NCBI RefSeq assembly: GCF_013387465.1
Contig: NZ_VYGV01000001.1
Location: 357,986 to 417,217 of the forward strand
Direction of reading: 5' to 3'
DNA length: 59,232 bases
From: Hydrogenophaga aromaticivorans
GTDB taxonomy: Bacteria; Pseudomonadota; Gammaproteobacteria; Burkholderiales; Burkholderiaceae_C
Within the stretch, counting starts at the first letter, position 1. Each line of letters opens with the position of its first letter. The translations under genes were made by a program, and so were the position numbers. Shown one piece after another: positions 26,283 through 36,113 of this stretch. Below the pieces are notes generated by a model, which saw only the letters and a list, made by a program, of their open reading frames with translations, was not told the DNA's origin and ran no database searches.

Positions 26283-27335
26283 TTACCTCGTGCCACAGGC
26301 CAACGTCACCTTCATCGCCATCTGTTGCAGCGCCTGCCAGGGATCGGCCGGCCAGCCGGGCGCTTTCAACCCCTTCACGATCCCGTCCACCAGGTGGGCG
26401 TCTTCCAGCCATCGGCTGAGTTGTGCCATGGAGAGCAAAGGCAATGCGCGCTCCATGAGTTTTTCCTTCAGCCCCCAGACGCGGTTCTCGCGCAAGGCCA
26501 TCGGCAGCGGACGCCCGGCGTCCATGGCGCTCCGAATGCGGTGCAGGGTACGGATGTCTTCAGACAGCGCCCAGTGCACGAGCACGGCTGCCTCGCCTTC
26601 GGCCTGCAGGCCATCGAGCATGCGCTGCACGCGCAGCACCTGCCCGCCCAGCACCGCCTCGGCGAGCTTGAACGGGGTGTAGCGCGCCACGTTCAGCACG
26701 GCATTTTCAACCTGCTCCAGCGACAGCTCACCCGCCGGATGCAGCAGGCCGAGCTTCTGGATTTCCTGGTGTGCGGCCAAGAGGTTGCCCTCGACCCGGT
26801 CGGCAAAAAACTGCAGCGTGCGCTGGCCCTCTTCGCCCGCCGCCACGCGCTGGCCCTGCTGCTGCAGGCGCTGCGCGATCCAGGCGGGCAGCGCCTGACG
26901 CTCCACCGGGTCCACCTTCACCGTCGCGCCAAAACTGTCCAGCGCGGCAAACCAGGCGCCCTTCTGGGTGGCGGCATCGAGCCGGGGCAGGATCACCAGC
27001 GTGAGCGTGCTGTCGTTGTCCCGCGCGGCCTCGGCCATCTGCTGCAGCACCTGCGAACCGTCCTTGCCCGGCTTTCCCGAGGGCACACGGATTTCGATCA
27101 GCTGCTTGTCGGCAAACAGGCTCATGGAGCCGCCGCTGGCCAGCACCTCGCCCCAGTCGAAGTGGGCGCCTGCCACCGTGTGCACGGTGCGTTCGGTGTA
27201 GCCCTGATCGCGGGCGGTGGCGCGGATGGCGTCGGCCGCTTCCTGTACCAGCAGGGGTTCGTCACCATGCAGGGTGTACAGGCTCTTGAGCCCTCGCTGC
27301 AGCTGACTGGCAAGCTGCGTCGCAGGAACCTGCAT
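26283..27335 (-). CDS. holA: DNA polymerase III subunit delta
   Basis: 350 residues. The clamp-loader delta subunit opens the beta sliding clamp. The N-terminal block LHGDEPLLVQEAADAIRATARDQGY and TVAGAHFDWGEVLASGGSMSLFADKQLIEIRVPSGKPGKDG are the HolA signature; AAA+ lid and collar domains follow. The gene order leuS-lptE-holA is the usual one in proteobacteria and supports the call. It starts seven bases after the lptE stop. Confidence 0.95.
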   Translation of the reverse strand: MQVPATQLASQLQRGLKSLYTLHGDEPLLVQEAADAIRATARDQGYTERTVHTVAGAHFDWGEVLASGGSMSLFADKQLIEIRVPSGKPGKDGSQVLQQMAEAARDNDSTLTLVILPRLDAATQKGAWFAALDSFGATVKVDPVERQALPAWIAQRLQQQGQRVAAGEEGQRTLQFFADRVEGNLLAAHQEIQKLGLLHPAGELSLEQVENAVLNVARYTPFKLAEAVLGGQVLRVQRMLDGLQAEGEAAVLVHWALSEDIRTLHRIRSAMDAGRPLPMALRENRVWGLKEKLMERALPLLSMAQLSRWLEDAHLVDGIVKGLKAPGWPADPWQALQQMAMKVTLACGTR

Positions 27336-27342
27336 GACGCCC

Positions 27343-27936
27343 TTACAGCGACTTCACCGCCGCCAGGCGGCGCATGATCTGCTGCACGATATCGTTCTGC
27401 ATGTCGTTGAACATCAGTTGCTCTTCGGCCGCTTTGGCCAAAGCACCGGTTTCGGTGAAGCTGATGTCGCGCTCCTGCAGCATTTCGGTTTCGTCGATCA
27501 GGTATTTGCCACTCAATGTGCTCAGGCGAAAGCGAAAGCGCGTGCGCAACTGCAGCTCACGCACCTGGCCCGAGGTGGTCTGCCCCACGACCACACGCTC
27601 GCGCTGATCGGTGAGGACTGCCAGGACCACCTGGACGGGTGGCTGGCCCGCCACCGCAGCGGTGTTCACGACCTGAATCCCGGCAGCAGCGAGTTCGCGC
27701 TGCAGGGCCCGCGACACCGGGGTGGCGACGTAATTGGTAAACCGCAGCGACGTGAACGCAAAGCTGGGCGCCTGACGCAGAGCAAAACCGCAACCGCTCA
27801 ACCCTCCGGTCGCCAGCAGGATACCCGCGCCGGCCAGTCCGGCCCACACCACGCGCCGACGGGCATCAGCGGGCAGATCCCTTGACATGGAGGCAGAACG
27901 TGGGGTCATGGCAGATGGATTTGAAATGGGATTCAT
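27343..27936 (-). CDS. lptE: LPS-assembly lipoprotein LptE
   Basis: Up to 197 residues. Lipobox LSGCG with Cys49 (counting from 27936) follows a short hydrophobic segment, so the mature protein is an outer-membrane lipoprotein. It plugs LptD and helps insert lipopolysaccharide. FALRQAPSFAFTSLRFTNY and the C-terminal MQNDIVQQIMRRLAAV are family-like. The start is uncertain: in-frame ATGs at 27936, 27909 and 27888 all lack a good Shine-Dalgarno; 27888 would give the most usual signal peptide length, 27936 the closest spacing to the leuS stop (11 bases). Confidence 0.93.
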   Translation of the reverse strand: MNPISNPSAMTPRSASMSRDLPADARRRVVWAGLAGAGILLATGGLSGCGFALRQAPSFAFTSLRFTNYVATPVSRALQRELAAAGIQVVNTAAVAGQPPVQVVLAVLTDQRERVVVGQTTSGQVRELQLRTRFRFRLSTLSGKYLIDETEMLQERDISFTETGALAKAAEEQLMFNDMQNDIVQQIMRRLAAVKSL

Positions 27937-27947
27937 GGCGCAAGGTT

Positions 27948-30626
27948 TTATACCACCACGTTGACCAGCCGGCCCGGCACCACCACCACCTTCTTGGGCG
28001 CAGCGCCATTGGCCTGCTTGACAAAGGCCTCGCTGGCCAGCGCCGCGGCTTCGATGGCGGCCTTGTCGGCGGCGGCCGGCACCGTGATGCTGCCACGCAG
28101 CTTGCCGTTGATCTGCAGCATGAGTTCGATTTCGTCGCGCTGCAGCGCGGCCTCGTCGGCCTGCGGCCAGGGGGCGTCAAGCAGATCGCCCAGCGTGGCG
28201 GCGTAGCCGAGCTCAACCCAGAGGCTGTGCGCTATGTGCGGCGTGGCGGGGTAGATGCAGCGCAGCAGCATGCCGAAGCCTTCGGCCAATGCGGCGTTGT
28301 CACCCACCGAACCGTCACCCTTGAAATCATCGAGGGCGTTGAGCATCTTCATCGCGCCCGAGACCACCGTGTTGTATTGCATGCGCTGGTAGTCGTAGTC
28401 CACCTGCTTGAGCACGGTGTGCACCTCCAGGCGCAGCGCCTTGGCCGCCTTGGACAGCGTTTGCTGGCCCACATTGGCCGCCAGCGCACCCAGGCCCGCC
28501 GTGGCACAGAGCTTGTTGCCAAAGCCCCAGACGCGGCGCAGGAAGCGGTAGCTGCCTTCCACCGCCGCGTCGTTCCACTCCAATGTGGCTTCGGGCGGCG
28601 CGGTGAACATGGTGTACAGGCGCGCGGTGTCGGCGCCGTACTTCTCGATCAGGTCCTGCGGGTCGACGCCGTTGTTCTTGGACTTGGACATGGTGCCCAC
28701 GCCCTCGTAGTCGATGGCGGTGCCCACCGGCAAATCGCCCACGGCCTTGATCAGCTTGGCGCCGACCACCTTGCCGGCCTCGTCCAGCACATGCTCCACG
28801 TCCTGCGGCCAGAAATAGTCCTTGCCGCCCTTCTCGGTGCGGCGCGAGTAGATGTGGTTGAGAACCATGCCCTGGGTCAGCAGCTTGCTGAAGGGCTCGT
28901 CCACTTTCACCAGGCCCAGGTCGCGCATGACCTTGGTCCAGAAACGTGCGTACAGCAGGTGCAGGATGGCGTGTTCGATGCCGCCGATGTACTGGTCCAT
29001 CGGCATCCAGTAGTCGGCACCGTCAGCGACCATTTTTTCGCTGTTGGTGGGATCGCAGTAGCGCATGAAGTACCAGGACGAATCCACGAAGGTGTCCATG
29101 GTGTCGGTCTCACGACGCGCTGCCTTGCCGCAGATGGGGCAAACCACGCCGGCGTGGAAGCCTTCGTGTTTGTGCAGCGGGTTGCCCGAGCCGTCGGGGA
29201 TGCAGTCCTGCGGCAGCACCACCGGCAGGTCTTTCTCGGGCACCGGCACCGCGCCGTGTTCGGCGCAGTGGATGATGGGGATGGGCGTACCCCAGTAGCG
29301 CTGGCGGCTGATGCCCCAGTCGCGCAGGCGGAAGGTGGTCTTCTTCTCGCCCAGGCCTTGGGCGGCCAGCAGCTCGGCGACCTTGTCCACGGCGGCTTTC
29401 TGGGACAGACCATCCAGCACGCCGGAATTGACGCACACACCGCGCTGCTTGTCGGCGTAGCTGTCGGCCCAGGCGGTGTTGCTGAACGCCTCGCCGTCCA
29501 CGGCCACCACCTGCTGGATCTTCAGGTCGTATTTCAACGCAAACGCAAAGTCACGCTCATCGTGCGCAGGCACGCCCATCACGGCACCGTCGCCGTAGCT
29601 CATGAGCACGTAGTTGCCGACCCAGACCTCGACCTGTGCGCCGGTCAGCGGGTGCGTGACGAACAGGCCGGTGGCCATGCCCTTCTTTTCCTGCGTGGCG
29701 AGCTCGGCTTCGGTGGTGCCGCCGGTCTTGCACTCTTCGATGAAGGCGGCCAGGGCGGGGTTGCTCAATGCGGCGTGGTGGGCCAGCGGGTGTTCGGCGG
29801 CCACGGCGCAGAAGGTCACGCCCATGATGGTGTCGGCGCGCGTGGTGAACACGTACATCCGGCCGTCGCCGATCAGCGCACCGTCCGCAGCTTTGATGTC
29901 ATGGGGGAAGGCGAAGCGCACGCCCTCGCTCTTGCCGATCCAGTTCTCCTGCATCAGGCGCACCTTGTCGGGCCAGCCGTTCAGCGTGGCCTTGGGGTTG
30001 CCCAGCTGCACGTGGTCGAGCAGCTCGTCGGCGTACGCCGTGATGTTCAGGTAGTAGCCAGGGATCTCGCGTTTTTCCACCGTGGCACCGGTGCGCCAGC
30101 CCTTGCCGTCGATCACCTGTTCATTGGCCAGCACGGTCTGGTCCACCGGGTCCCAGTTGACGATCTGGGTCTTGCGGTAGGCGATGCCTTTTTCCAGCAT
30201 CTTCAGGAACAGCCACTGGTTCCATTTGTAGTAGCTCGGGTCGCAGGTCGCGACTTCGCGGCTCCAGTCGATGGCCAGGCCCATCGCCTGCATCTGCTGC
30301 TTCATGTAGGCGATGTTCTCGTACGTCCACTTCGCCGGCGGCACACCGTTCTTCAGCGCCGCGTTTTCCGCCGGCAGACCGAAGGCATCCCAGCCCATGG
30401 GCATCAGCACGTTGTGACCGTTCATGCGCAGGTAGCGCGTGAGCATGTCGTTGATGGTGTAGTTGCGCACGTGGCCCATGTGCAGCTTGCCGCTGGGGTA
30501 GGGCAGCATGGAGCAGGCGTAGAACTTCTTCTTGCCGGCGACCTCGGTCACGCGGTAGGCGTCGTTGGCGTTCCAGTGGGCGTGCGCGGCGCGCTCGACA
30601 TCCTTGTGGGCGTATTTTTCTTGCAT
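27948..30626 (-). CDS. leuS: leucyl-tRNA synthetase
   Basis: 892 residues. Charges tRNA-Leu. The start at 30626 ([18 protein letters not shown]) fits the family N terminus; the extra 19 codons upstream are unlikely. Class I motifs: HMGH at residues 49-52 within [15 protein letters not shown], and MSKSKNN in the KMSKS position. A CP1 editing domain lies between them. First gene of the leuS-lptE-holA run. The spurious 930-codon frame on the opposite strand is a GC-codon shadow of this gene. Confidence 0.98.
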   Translation of the reverse strand: MQEKYAHKDVERAAHAHWNANDAYRVTEVAGKKKFYACSMLPYPSGKLHMGHVRNYTINDMLTRYLRMNGHNVLMPMGWDAFGLPAENAALKNGVPPAKWTYENIAYMKQQMQAMGLAIDWSREVATCDPSYYKWNQWLFLKMLEKGIAYRKTQIVNWDPVDQTVLANEQVIDGKGWRTGATVEKREIPGYYLNITAYADELLDHVQLGNPKATLNGWPDKVRLMQENWIGKSEGVRFAFPHDIKAADGALIGDGRMYVFTTRADTIMGVTFCAVAAEHPLAHHAALSNPALAAFIEECKTGGTTEAELATQEKKGMATGLFVTHPLTGAQVEVWVGNYVLMSYGDGAVMGVPAHDERDFAFALKYDLKIQQVVAVDGEAFSNTAWADSYADKQRGVCVNSGVLDGLSQKAAVDKVAELLAAQGLGEKKTTFRLRDWGISRQRYWGTPIPIIHCAEHGAVPVPEKDLPVVLPQDCIPDGSGNPLHKHEGFHAGVVCPICGKAARRETDTMDTFVDSSWYFMRYCDPTNSEKMVADGADYWMPMDQYIGGIEHAILHLLYARFWTKVMRDLGLVKVDEPFSKLLTQGMVLNHIYSRRTEKGGKDYFWPQDVEHVLDEAGKVVGAKLIKAVGDLPVGTAIDYEGVGTMSKSKNNGVDPQDLIEKYGADTARLYTMFTAPPEATLEWNDAAVEGSYRFLRRVWGFGNKLCATAGLGALAANVGQQTLSKAAKALRLEVHTVLKQVDYDYQRMQYNTVVSGAMKMLNALDDFKGDGSVGDNAALAEGFGMLLRCIYPATPHIAHSLWVELGYAATLGDLLDAPWPQADEAALQRDEIELMLQINGKLRGSITVPAAADKAAIEAAALASEAFVKQANGAAPKKVVVVPGRLVNVVV

Positions 30627-30767
30627 GAAGCAGAGACCGGGAGTTCGGGAACAGTAAAAAGGAAAATGGGTTGAGATGCGCATTCAGATCCAGGACCGCT
30701 ACGCATCATTGTCTGGAAGCGAATTTTAGGCCTTGGCCCTCAGCTGGCCAGAAGTCTGAAGCGCGCC

Positions 30768-31217
30768 TCAACGGGCTGGGGACTGTGCACCACCTGTGGC
30801 CGGGTCGGCCACAAAACCAATCCGCGAGAGCCCTGCCGCCTGACTCATGCCGATCAACTGGACGACCCGCCCATAAGGCACTGCCGTGTCTGCCCGGAGC
30901 TGCAACTCAGTGGCCGGGTTGATCCGTGCGGTCTGTTGGAGGCGCAGAAACAAGGCTTCGTTATCAATGGGTTGTTCGTCCCAGAAAATCTGGCCTTTGG
31001 CATCGACACTGAGGGACACAAAGGCTTCGGGTTCCGACGCAGCCCCGGCGGCCGGACTGGTGGTCTGGGGTAGCTCCAGCTCAAGACGGCTGGCCATGAG
31101 AGGCGCCGTGATGATGAAGATCACCAGCAGCACCAGCATCACGTCCACCAAAGGTGTGACGTTGATGTCGCTCATGGGCTGGTGCCCGGCGGGCTTTTCC
31201 AGACGACCAAAGCTCAT
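30768..31217 (-). CDS. exbD: ExbD/TolR biopolymer transport protein
   Basis: 149 residues. The start at 31217 (MSFGRLEKPAGHQPMSDINVTPLVDV) is preferred; GGAGA precedes it. One N-terminal membrane helix carries Asp25 in TPLVDVMLVLLVIFIITAPL, the proton-pathway aspartate of the ExbD/TolR family. The rest is a periplasmic domain. Works with the upstream ExbB-like gene to energise TonB-type or Tol-type envelope processes. No tonB or tolA is in the window, so ExbD versus TolR is not settled. Confidence 0.92.
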   Translation of the reverse strand: MSFGRLEKPAGHQPMSDINVTPLVDVMLVLLVIFIITAPLMASRLELELPQTTSPAAGAASEPEAFVSLSVDAKGQIFWDEQPIDNEALFLRLQQTARINPATELQLRADTAVPYGRVVQLIGMSQAAGLSRIGFVADPATGGAQSPAR

Positions 31218-31272
31218 GACGGACGGTCTCCGAGATGAGGCCGGAACGCACACCAAGCGTGGACCCGGCGGC

Positions 31273-31932
31273 TCATACCGCGGATTCCTTGTAGGCCAGC
31301 AGTTCACGCAGGTCGCGCGCAAAACCTTCCAGGTCGGCCTCGATGCGGGCCACCTGACGGCCGAGCACGTTGTAGGCCAGCACCGCGGGAATGGCGACCG
31401 CCAGCCCAGCAGCGGTCATGACCAGCGCCTCACCCACCGGGCCGGACACCTGTTCGATCCGGAACTTGCCGTCTTGTCCAATTTCGGTGAGGGCGTGGTA
31501 GATGCCCCAGACCGTTCCCAGCAGGCCCACAAACGGCGCGGTGGATCCCACCGTGGCCAGCAGGACCTGCCCGAACTGCAGACGGTGCAGCACCAGGTGC
31601 AAGGCGTCGCGCAGCACACGGGTGAGTTGCTGGGAGCGGTCGCCAGCAGCAGCCAGCGTCTGGGGCGCAGCCTGCTCGATGGTGCGTGCGGCCTGCAACA
31701 GGGGCAACACCAGCCGGCGCGGGTCAAAAGCCTGCAAGCGCAGCTGCGCATCGTCAAGGTGTGCCGCCTGCCAGAAGGCCGCCGTGGACAGCTGCACATC
31801 CTTCACGGCCCTGCGCAGCATCCAGCTTTTCCAGAAGATCACCACCCAGCTGGCCACCGACATCGCGAACAGCAACAGGGCCACACTGCGGCTGATCGCA
31901 TCCCCCTGCAGCACCGTTTGCCACACACCCAT
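31273..31932 (-). CDS. exbB: ExbB/TolQ/MotA-type proton channel protein
   Basis: 219 residues. Three membrane helices: about 15-33, then the conserved pair around TVGSTAPFVGLLGTVWGIYHAL and LVMTAAGLAVAIPAVLAYNVLG, the MotA/TolQ/ExbB hallmark with the helix-lining Thr/Pro residues. Pentamer partner of the ExbD-like protein encoded 55 bases downstream. It lies between dapB and exbD as in other Burkholderiales. The ExbB name is the more common annotation; TolQ is possible. Confidence 0.92.
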   Translation of the reverse strand: MGVWQTVLQGDAISRSVALLLFAMSVASWVVIFWKSWMLRRAVKDVQLSTAAFWQAAHLDDAQLRLQAFDPRRLVLPLLQAARTIEQAAPQTLAAAGDRSQQLTRVLRDALHLVLHRLQFGQVLLATVGSTAPFVGLLGTVWGIYHALTEIGQDGKFRIEQVSGPVGEALVMTAAGLAVAIPAVLAYNVLGRQVARIEADLEGFARDLRELLAYKESAV

Positions 31933-31958
31933 AAAACGTCCTTCTGGTTGGCTCGCGC

Positions 31959-32780
31959 TCAGTGCAGTCCGAGCACGTCGTACATGTCGTACAGCCCGCT
32001 CGTCTTGTCCGCCAGGAAACGCACGGCGCGCAGGCTGCCCTGTGCATAGGTCACGCGGCTGCTGGATTTGTGCGTGATCTCGATGCGCTCGCCGGTTCCG
32101 GCGAACAACACGGTGTGATCACCCACGATATCCCCGCCGCGGATGGCGGCGAAACCGATGCTGGACGGGTCCCGCTCGCCGGTCACGCCTTCGCGGGCGT
32201 AGACCGCGCAGTCCTTCAGATCCCGGCCCAGCGCCTCGGCAATCACCTCACCCATCTTGAGCGCGGTGCCGCTGGGCGCATCCACCTTGTGGCGGTGGTG
32301 CGCCTCGATGATCTCGATGTCGTAGCCTGTGGACAGCGCCTTGGCCGCCATTTCCAGCAGCTTGAACGTGACGTTCACGCCCACACTCATGTTGGGGGCC
32401 ATCATGATGGCGATGGACTTCGACGCCTCAGCGATCTCTGCCTTTTGTTCGTCGGTAAACCCGGTCGTGCCGATCACCACATTCACCCCGTGCTTCACGC
32501 ATTCGCGGATATGGCCCAGGGTGCCCTCGGGTCGTGTGAAATCGATCAACACCTGGCTGGCCGCGAGACCCGCGCCTACATCGGCGGTGATGGCGACACC
32601 CGTCGTCTGCCCGGCATAGGCGCCGGCATCCAGGCCGAGGGCGGGGCTGGCCGGGATGTCGAGCGCACCGGTCAGAACGCAGTCGCCGCTGGCGCGCACC
32701 GCCTCCACCAGCATCTGCCCCATGCGGCCGCTGGCACCGGCCACACACACACGGTGCGGATTACGGGGCACGGCGCTCAT
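31959..32780 (-). CDS. dapB: 4-hydroxy-tetrahydrodipicolinate reductase
   Basis: 273 residues. Second committed step of lysine and meso-diaminopimelate synthesis, reducing with NAD(P)H. The nucleotide-binding motif [10 protein letters not shown] is at 13-22 and the catalytic block [17 protein letters not shown] at 159-175 contains the His pair 161-162 and Lys165. Its start overlaps the bamE stop by four bases. Confidence 0.97.
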   Translation of the reverse strand: MSAVPRNPHRVCVAGASGRMGQMLVEAVRASGDCVLTGALDIPASPALGLDAGAYAGQTTGVAITADVGAGLAASQVLIDFTRPEGTLGHIRECVKHGVNVVIGTTGFTDEQKAEIAEASKSIAIMMAPNMSVGVNVTFKLLEMAAKALSTGYDIEIIEAHHRHKVDAPSGTALKMGEVIAEALGRDLKDCAVYAREGVTGERDPSSIGFAAIRGGDIVGDHTVLFAGTGERIEITHKSSSRVTYAQGSLRAVRFLADKTSGLYDMYDVLGLH

Positions 32781-33382
32781 CGGACAGACCCCGGGTTTTC
32801 CAGAGGTGGATAGCTGGTGGATGCCGGTGGCGCGTCGGGCACCGGTGCTTGCGAGCCGGCTGGCGCGGCGTTGCGTTCCTGGAAAGTCTTGAGCTGCTCG
32901 TCAGTGGCTTGCATCGCAGGAGCCTTGCCGGACTTGCGCTTCACATCCAGCGATGACACGAACTCCTCTTCACTGGGCAGTTCATCGGCTTCAAACCGTT
33001 CCAGAGCCTCGGCCTTGAAATACACGGTCAGCTTGCGTTGCTGGGTCGCCTGCCCCTGGCGGCGGAACGTGAACACATAGTCCCAGCGGTCGGCGTGAAA
33101 CACGCTGGCCAACAAGGGCGAACCCAACAATTCGCGAACCTGCTGGCGCGACATGCCCACCTGCAAAGCCTGGGCCTGTTCGCGCGTGACCACATTGCCC
33201 TGGACAATGTCAATTTTGTAAGGCGTCACCAGCCCGCCGAGGGTGGATACATCGGGCAGTTTGTCACCCCAGCCGGAGCAGGCTGAGAGCAGGCCTGCGA
33301 CAGCCAGCACACCCAGGGCACGCCCCACACGACGCGGACGCACGGTCAGACAGGAAGAAAAACGGGACATTGACTGGCGCAT
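32777..33382 (-). CDS. bamE: outer membrane protein assembly factor BamE (SmpA/OmlA)
   Basis: 201 residues from 33382; the alternative ATG at 33370 would remove four residues. Lipobox LLSAC puts the lipidated cysteine at 35. The BamE core follows: [43 protein letters not shown]. The tail beyond about residue 120 is longer than in E. coli BamE (113 residues) and Pro/Ala-rich, which is common in betaproteobacteria. It supports insertion of outer-membrane barrels. Divergent from fur, a conserved arrangement. Confidence 0.93.
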   Translation of the reverse strand: MRQSMSRFSSCLTVRPRRVGRALGVLAVAGLLSACSGWGDKLPDVSTLGGLVTPYKIDIVQGNVVTREQAQALQVGMSRQQVRELLGSPLLASVFHADRWDYVFTFRRQGQATQQRKLTVYFKAEALERFEADELPSEEEFVSSLDVKRKSGKAPAMQATDEQLKTFQERNAAPAGSQAPVPDAPPASTSYPPLENPGSVR

Positions 33383-33569
33383 GAAGGCAACCCATGTAAG
33401 GCACGCGTTACCGCCTTGGGCCGCAGGGACATGCAGCAGGCAACACGCTGGCGATATGATCGCTTCATTGTAGCCCCGGGGTCCGGCCTGCCGTGCCGCC
33501 TGGGCACCCTGTGCAGCGGCGACCATGGCCGAGGTCCCGCCGTTCCACTCCTTGCAAACAGCCTCGCCC

Positions 33570-34010
33570 ATGACCAACATCGATGAACTGAAAAGCACGG
33601 GGCTCAAAGCCACGCTGCCGCGACTGAAGATTCTGGAGGTGTTCCAGAACGCCAAGCAGCGCCACATGACGGCCGAAGATGTCTACCGTGTGCTGCTTGA
33701 AGAGCATTCCGACATTGGACTGGCCACGGTGTACCGCGTGTTGATGCAGTTCGAGCAGGCCAGCCTGCTCACGCGCAGCAATTTCGAGTCGGGCAAAGCC
33801 GTGTTCGAGCTCAACGAGGGCCAGCACCACGACCACCTGGTCTGCCTGGACTGCGGACGGGTGGAAGAGTTTTACGATCCGGAAATTGAAAAACGCCAGC
33901 AGATGGTCGCCAAAACGCGCGGCTTCATCCTGCAGGAACACGCGCTGTCGCTCTACGCGAACTGCAACAAGGTGAACTGTCCCCACCGCAACGAGCCCGG
34001 CCACCGCTGA
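33570..34010 (+). CDS. fur: ferric uptake regulator Fur
   Basis: 146 residues from the ATG at 33570 (MTNIDELK). N-terminal winged helix (about 8-82, recognition region [25 protein letters not shown]), then the metal sites: HHDH at 86-89, CxxC at 92-95 and a second cysteine pair 132/137. It represses iron-uptake genes when loaded with iron. It faces bamE with about 190 bases between starts. A TATGAT element near 33455 may be its -10. I could not see a convincing Fur box there. Confidence 0.97.
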   Translation: MTNIDELKSTGLKATLPRLKILEVFQNAKQRHMTAEDVYRVLLEEHSDIGLATVYRVLMQFEQASLLTRSNFESGKAVFELNEGQHHDHLVCLDCGRVEEFYDPEIEKRQQMVAKTRGFILQEHALSLYANCNKVNCPHRNEPGHR

Positions 34011-34072
34011 CCTGGACGGCTGCATCGCAAGCCGATCCGCGCTGAAACGGCGCCACACACCGCCAGCAGCGA

Positions 34073-35023
34073 TCACTCGCTGTGCAACATGGCCGCCCGG
34101 TGGCGTGCAACAAACTCCTGGTAAGTATCGATACCGCGCAACTGCAGGATCGTGTTGCGCACCGCCGCCTCCACCAGAACGGCGATGTTGCGACCCGCCA
34201 CCACCTGGATCACGGCCTTGCGCACCGGCACCCCGAGCACGTCCTGGTACAGCGGCTCGTGCGGCATGCGGTCGTAATCGCGCTCCATGGTTTCCTTGCG
34301 CACCAGGTGCACGATCAGGGTCAACCGCATCTTGCGCCGCACCGCGGTCTCGCCAAAGATGGCCTTGATGTCGAGCAGGCCGATGCCGCGCACTTCGAGC
34401 AGGTTCTGCAGCAGTTCGGGGCACCGGCCCTCGATGCTGGTCTGATTGATGCGGTAGAGATCCACCGCATCGTCGGCCACCAGACCATGGCCTCGTGAAA
34501 TCAGTTCCAGCCCCAGCTCGCTCTTGCCGAGGCCGGATTCACCGGTGATCATCACGCCCATGCCCAGGATGTCCATGAACACGCCGTGCATCGAGGCGCG
34601 GTCGGCAAAATGGCGCGAGAGGTAGGCGCGCAGCACATCGATCACGAACGCCGCCGGCTCGGGCGTGGCAAACATGGGGATCTGGGCCCGTTCACACATG
34701 GCCATGAGCGCATCGGGCGCGGTCTGCCCATCAGCCACCACCAGCACGGGAGGCTCCAGCGTCACGATGCGGGCCACGCGGCGGCGGTTGTCATCTTCGC
34801 TCGGGCTCGTCAGGTAAGCGACCTCTCGCTCGCCGAACACCTGTACGCGATAGGGGTGAATGTAGTTGAGATAACCAACCAGATCGGCCCCGGAACGGGC
34901 CTCCCGGATGGCCACCTCATCAAACCGCCGCTCTGAAGCCCCCAGCCCCGCCACCCACTGCCACTTCAGGGCATCGCGGTGGTCTTCAAACAGGACGTCG
35001 GCGCTGACGACGGTGGGTTTCAT
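34073..35023 (-). CDS. hprK: HPr kinase/phosphorylase
   Basis: 316 residues. Walker A GESGLGKS at 161-168, followed by the HprK signature around [20 protein letters not shown] and [17 protein letters not shown]. It phosphorylates and dephosphorylates HPr on serine, linking carbon state to regulation. The start at 35023 overlaps the ptsN stop by four bases. In betaproteobacteria it belongs to an incomplete phosphotransferase system used for regulation rather than sugar import. Confidence 0.96.
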   Translation of the reverse strand: MKPTVVSADVLFEDHRDALKWQWVAGLGASERRFDEVAIREARSGADLVGYLNYIHPYRVQVFGEREVAYLTSPSEDDNRRRVARIVTLEPPVLVVADGQTAPDALMAMCERAQIPMFATPEPAAFVIDVLRAYLSRHFADRASMHGVFMDILGMGVMITGESGLGKSELGLELISRGHGLVADDAVDLYRINQTSIEGRCPELLQNLLEVRGIGLLDIKAIFGETAVRRKMRLTLIVHLVRKETMERDYDRMPHEPLYQDVLGVPVRKAVIQVVAGRNIAVLVEAAVRNTILQLRGIDTYQEFVARHRAAMLHSE

Positions 35024-35490
35024 GCAGCCGCATGGGCCGACTGCCAACCGGTGATCAGGCCATGCAGTGCACCCGACTCCACCGAGGTCTTCATCTGCTC
35101 GCGCAGAACACTGTCGCTCAACAGTTCAGCGATTTCCGAGAGGATTTCCAGATGCTTCTGGGTTGCGGCTTCAGGCACCAGCAGAAAGATCATGAGCTGC
35201 ACAGGCTGCTCATCGGGTGCATCAAAACCGATCGGGCTGGCCAGCTGGAACACCGCGGCCAGCGGTTGTTTCAGGCCTTTGATGCGACCATGTGGAATGG
35301 CCACACCGTGACCCAGGCCCGTGGAGCCCAGACGTTCGCGGGCAAACAGACTGTCGGTGATCAGGGCCCGGTTGAGACCGTGCAGGGTTTCGAAAAGCAA
35401 ACCCGCTTCTTCAAACGCACGTTTTTTGCTGGTCGCGTCCACGCTGACGAGCACTTGCGCAGCGGGCAATATGGCAGATAGTCGGTTCAT
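35020..35490 (-). CDS. ptsN: nitrogen-regulatory phosphotransferase protein EIIA(Ntr)
   Basis: 156 residues. The fructose/mannitol-type IIA domain contains the phospho-acceptor His67 in [11 protein letters not shown]. Output of the nitrogen PTS (PtsP-NPr-PtsN), controlling potassium uptake, stress and nitrogen functions. Coupled to hprK downstream; separated from hpf upstream by an intrinsic terminator. Notably a KUP-type potassium transporter is also in the window, but regulation of Kup by PtsN is not something the sequence shows. Confidence 0.95.
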   Translation of the reverse strand: MNRLSAILPAAQVLVSVDATSKKRAFEEAGLLFETLHGLNRALITDSLFARERLGSTGLGHGVAIPHGRIKGLKQPLAAVFQLASPIGFDAPDEQPVQLMIFLLVPEAATQKHLEILSEIAELLSDSVLREQMKTSVESGALHGLITGWQSAHAAA

Positions 35491-35550
35491 GGGGGCCTCT
35501 TGGACCGCAAATTATGCCGAGTTGGGCGGCGTTGGCTAGACTGCAGGCAC

Positions 35551-35580
35551 AAAAAAGCCGCTTGACTTTTGAAGCGGCTT
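35551..35580 (-). terminator. intrinsic terminator between hpf and ptsN
   Basis: On the minus strand AAGCCGCTT (35572-35580) pairs with AAGCGGCTT (35555-35563) over an eight-base loop, followed by a run of U from 35556 to 35551. Strong stem plus U-tract. It should end most hpf transcripts, so ptsN-hprK need readthrough or their own promoter. Confidence 0.85.
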
Positions 35581-35631
35581 GTTGCTTTGCAACATTGTGG
35601 CCGGGCAGCGTTGCGCAACCCGGTTCACACA

Positions 35632-35961
35632 TCACATCAGGCGCTTGGCCGAATCGTGGTGGTGGTCCTGGCTTTTGTCCTTGTAGCGCAGGACCTGGCG
35701 ATCGAGCTTGTCTGCCAGCTCGTCCACGGCAGCATACAAATCGGCGTGTGCACTTTCGGCAAACAAATCCCTACCTTTCACATGGATGTTGCATTCGGCC
35801 TTCTGGCGCAAGTCTTTCTCCTTCAGGTTGTCCACTGTCAGCAGCACCTTGATATCGACCACCTGGTCAAAATGTCGGGAAATGCGTTCGAGCTTGGTCG
35901 TGACGTAACCGCGCAAGGCGGGCGTGACTTCGAGATGGTGACCGCTGATCGTAAGGTTCAT
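35632..35961 (-). CDS. hpf: ribosome hibernation promoting factor
   Basis: 109 residues (short form). The start [34 protein letters not shown] with AAGGAGG just upstream is unambiguous. Binds the 30S subunit and promotes inactive 100S ribosomes in stationary phase. The C-terminal [14 protein letters not shown] replaces the dimerisation domain of the long form. In most relatives rpoN precedes hpf; here the upstream neighbour is an MFS transporter gene instead. Confidence 0.95.
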   Translation of the reverse strand: MNLTISGHHLEVTPALRGYVTTKLERISRHFDQVVDIKVLLTVDNLKEKDLRQKAECNIHVKGRDLFAESAHADLYAAVDELADKLDRQVLRYKDKSQDHHHDSAKRLM

Positions 35962-36113
35962 AAAAGAGCCTCCTTATGCTCCGGGTTGACACAAGCCGCC
36001 GGAAGGGCAGACCTCCCGGCGGCCACGGGGATGTCTTGAGCCCACTATGCCCATGAATCCGCAGGGACGCAAGCCTGCATTGCAACAAAGCGGTAAAACA
36101 CGAACCTTGTCAT

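Noticed and set aside
27882..30674. 930-codon open frame on the plus strand opposite leuS
   Set aside because: leuS has complete class I synthetase motifs on the other strand; the opposing translation is His/Val/Ala/Gly-rich with no family signature, a typical high-GC shadow.
33383..33569. Possible Fur box in the fur-bamE intergenic region
   Set aside because: GATATGATCGCTTCATT only loosely resembles the 19-base consensus; more likely just the fur -10 region.
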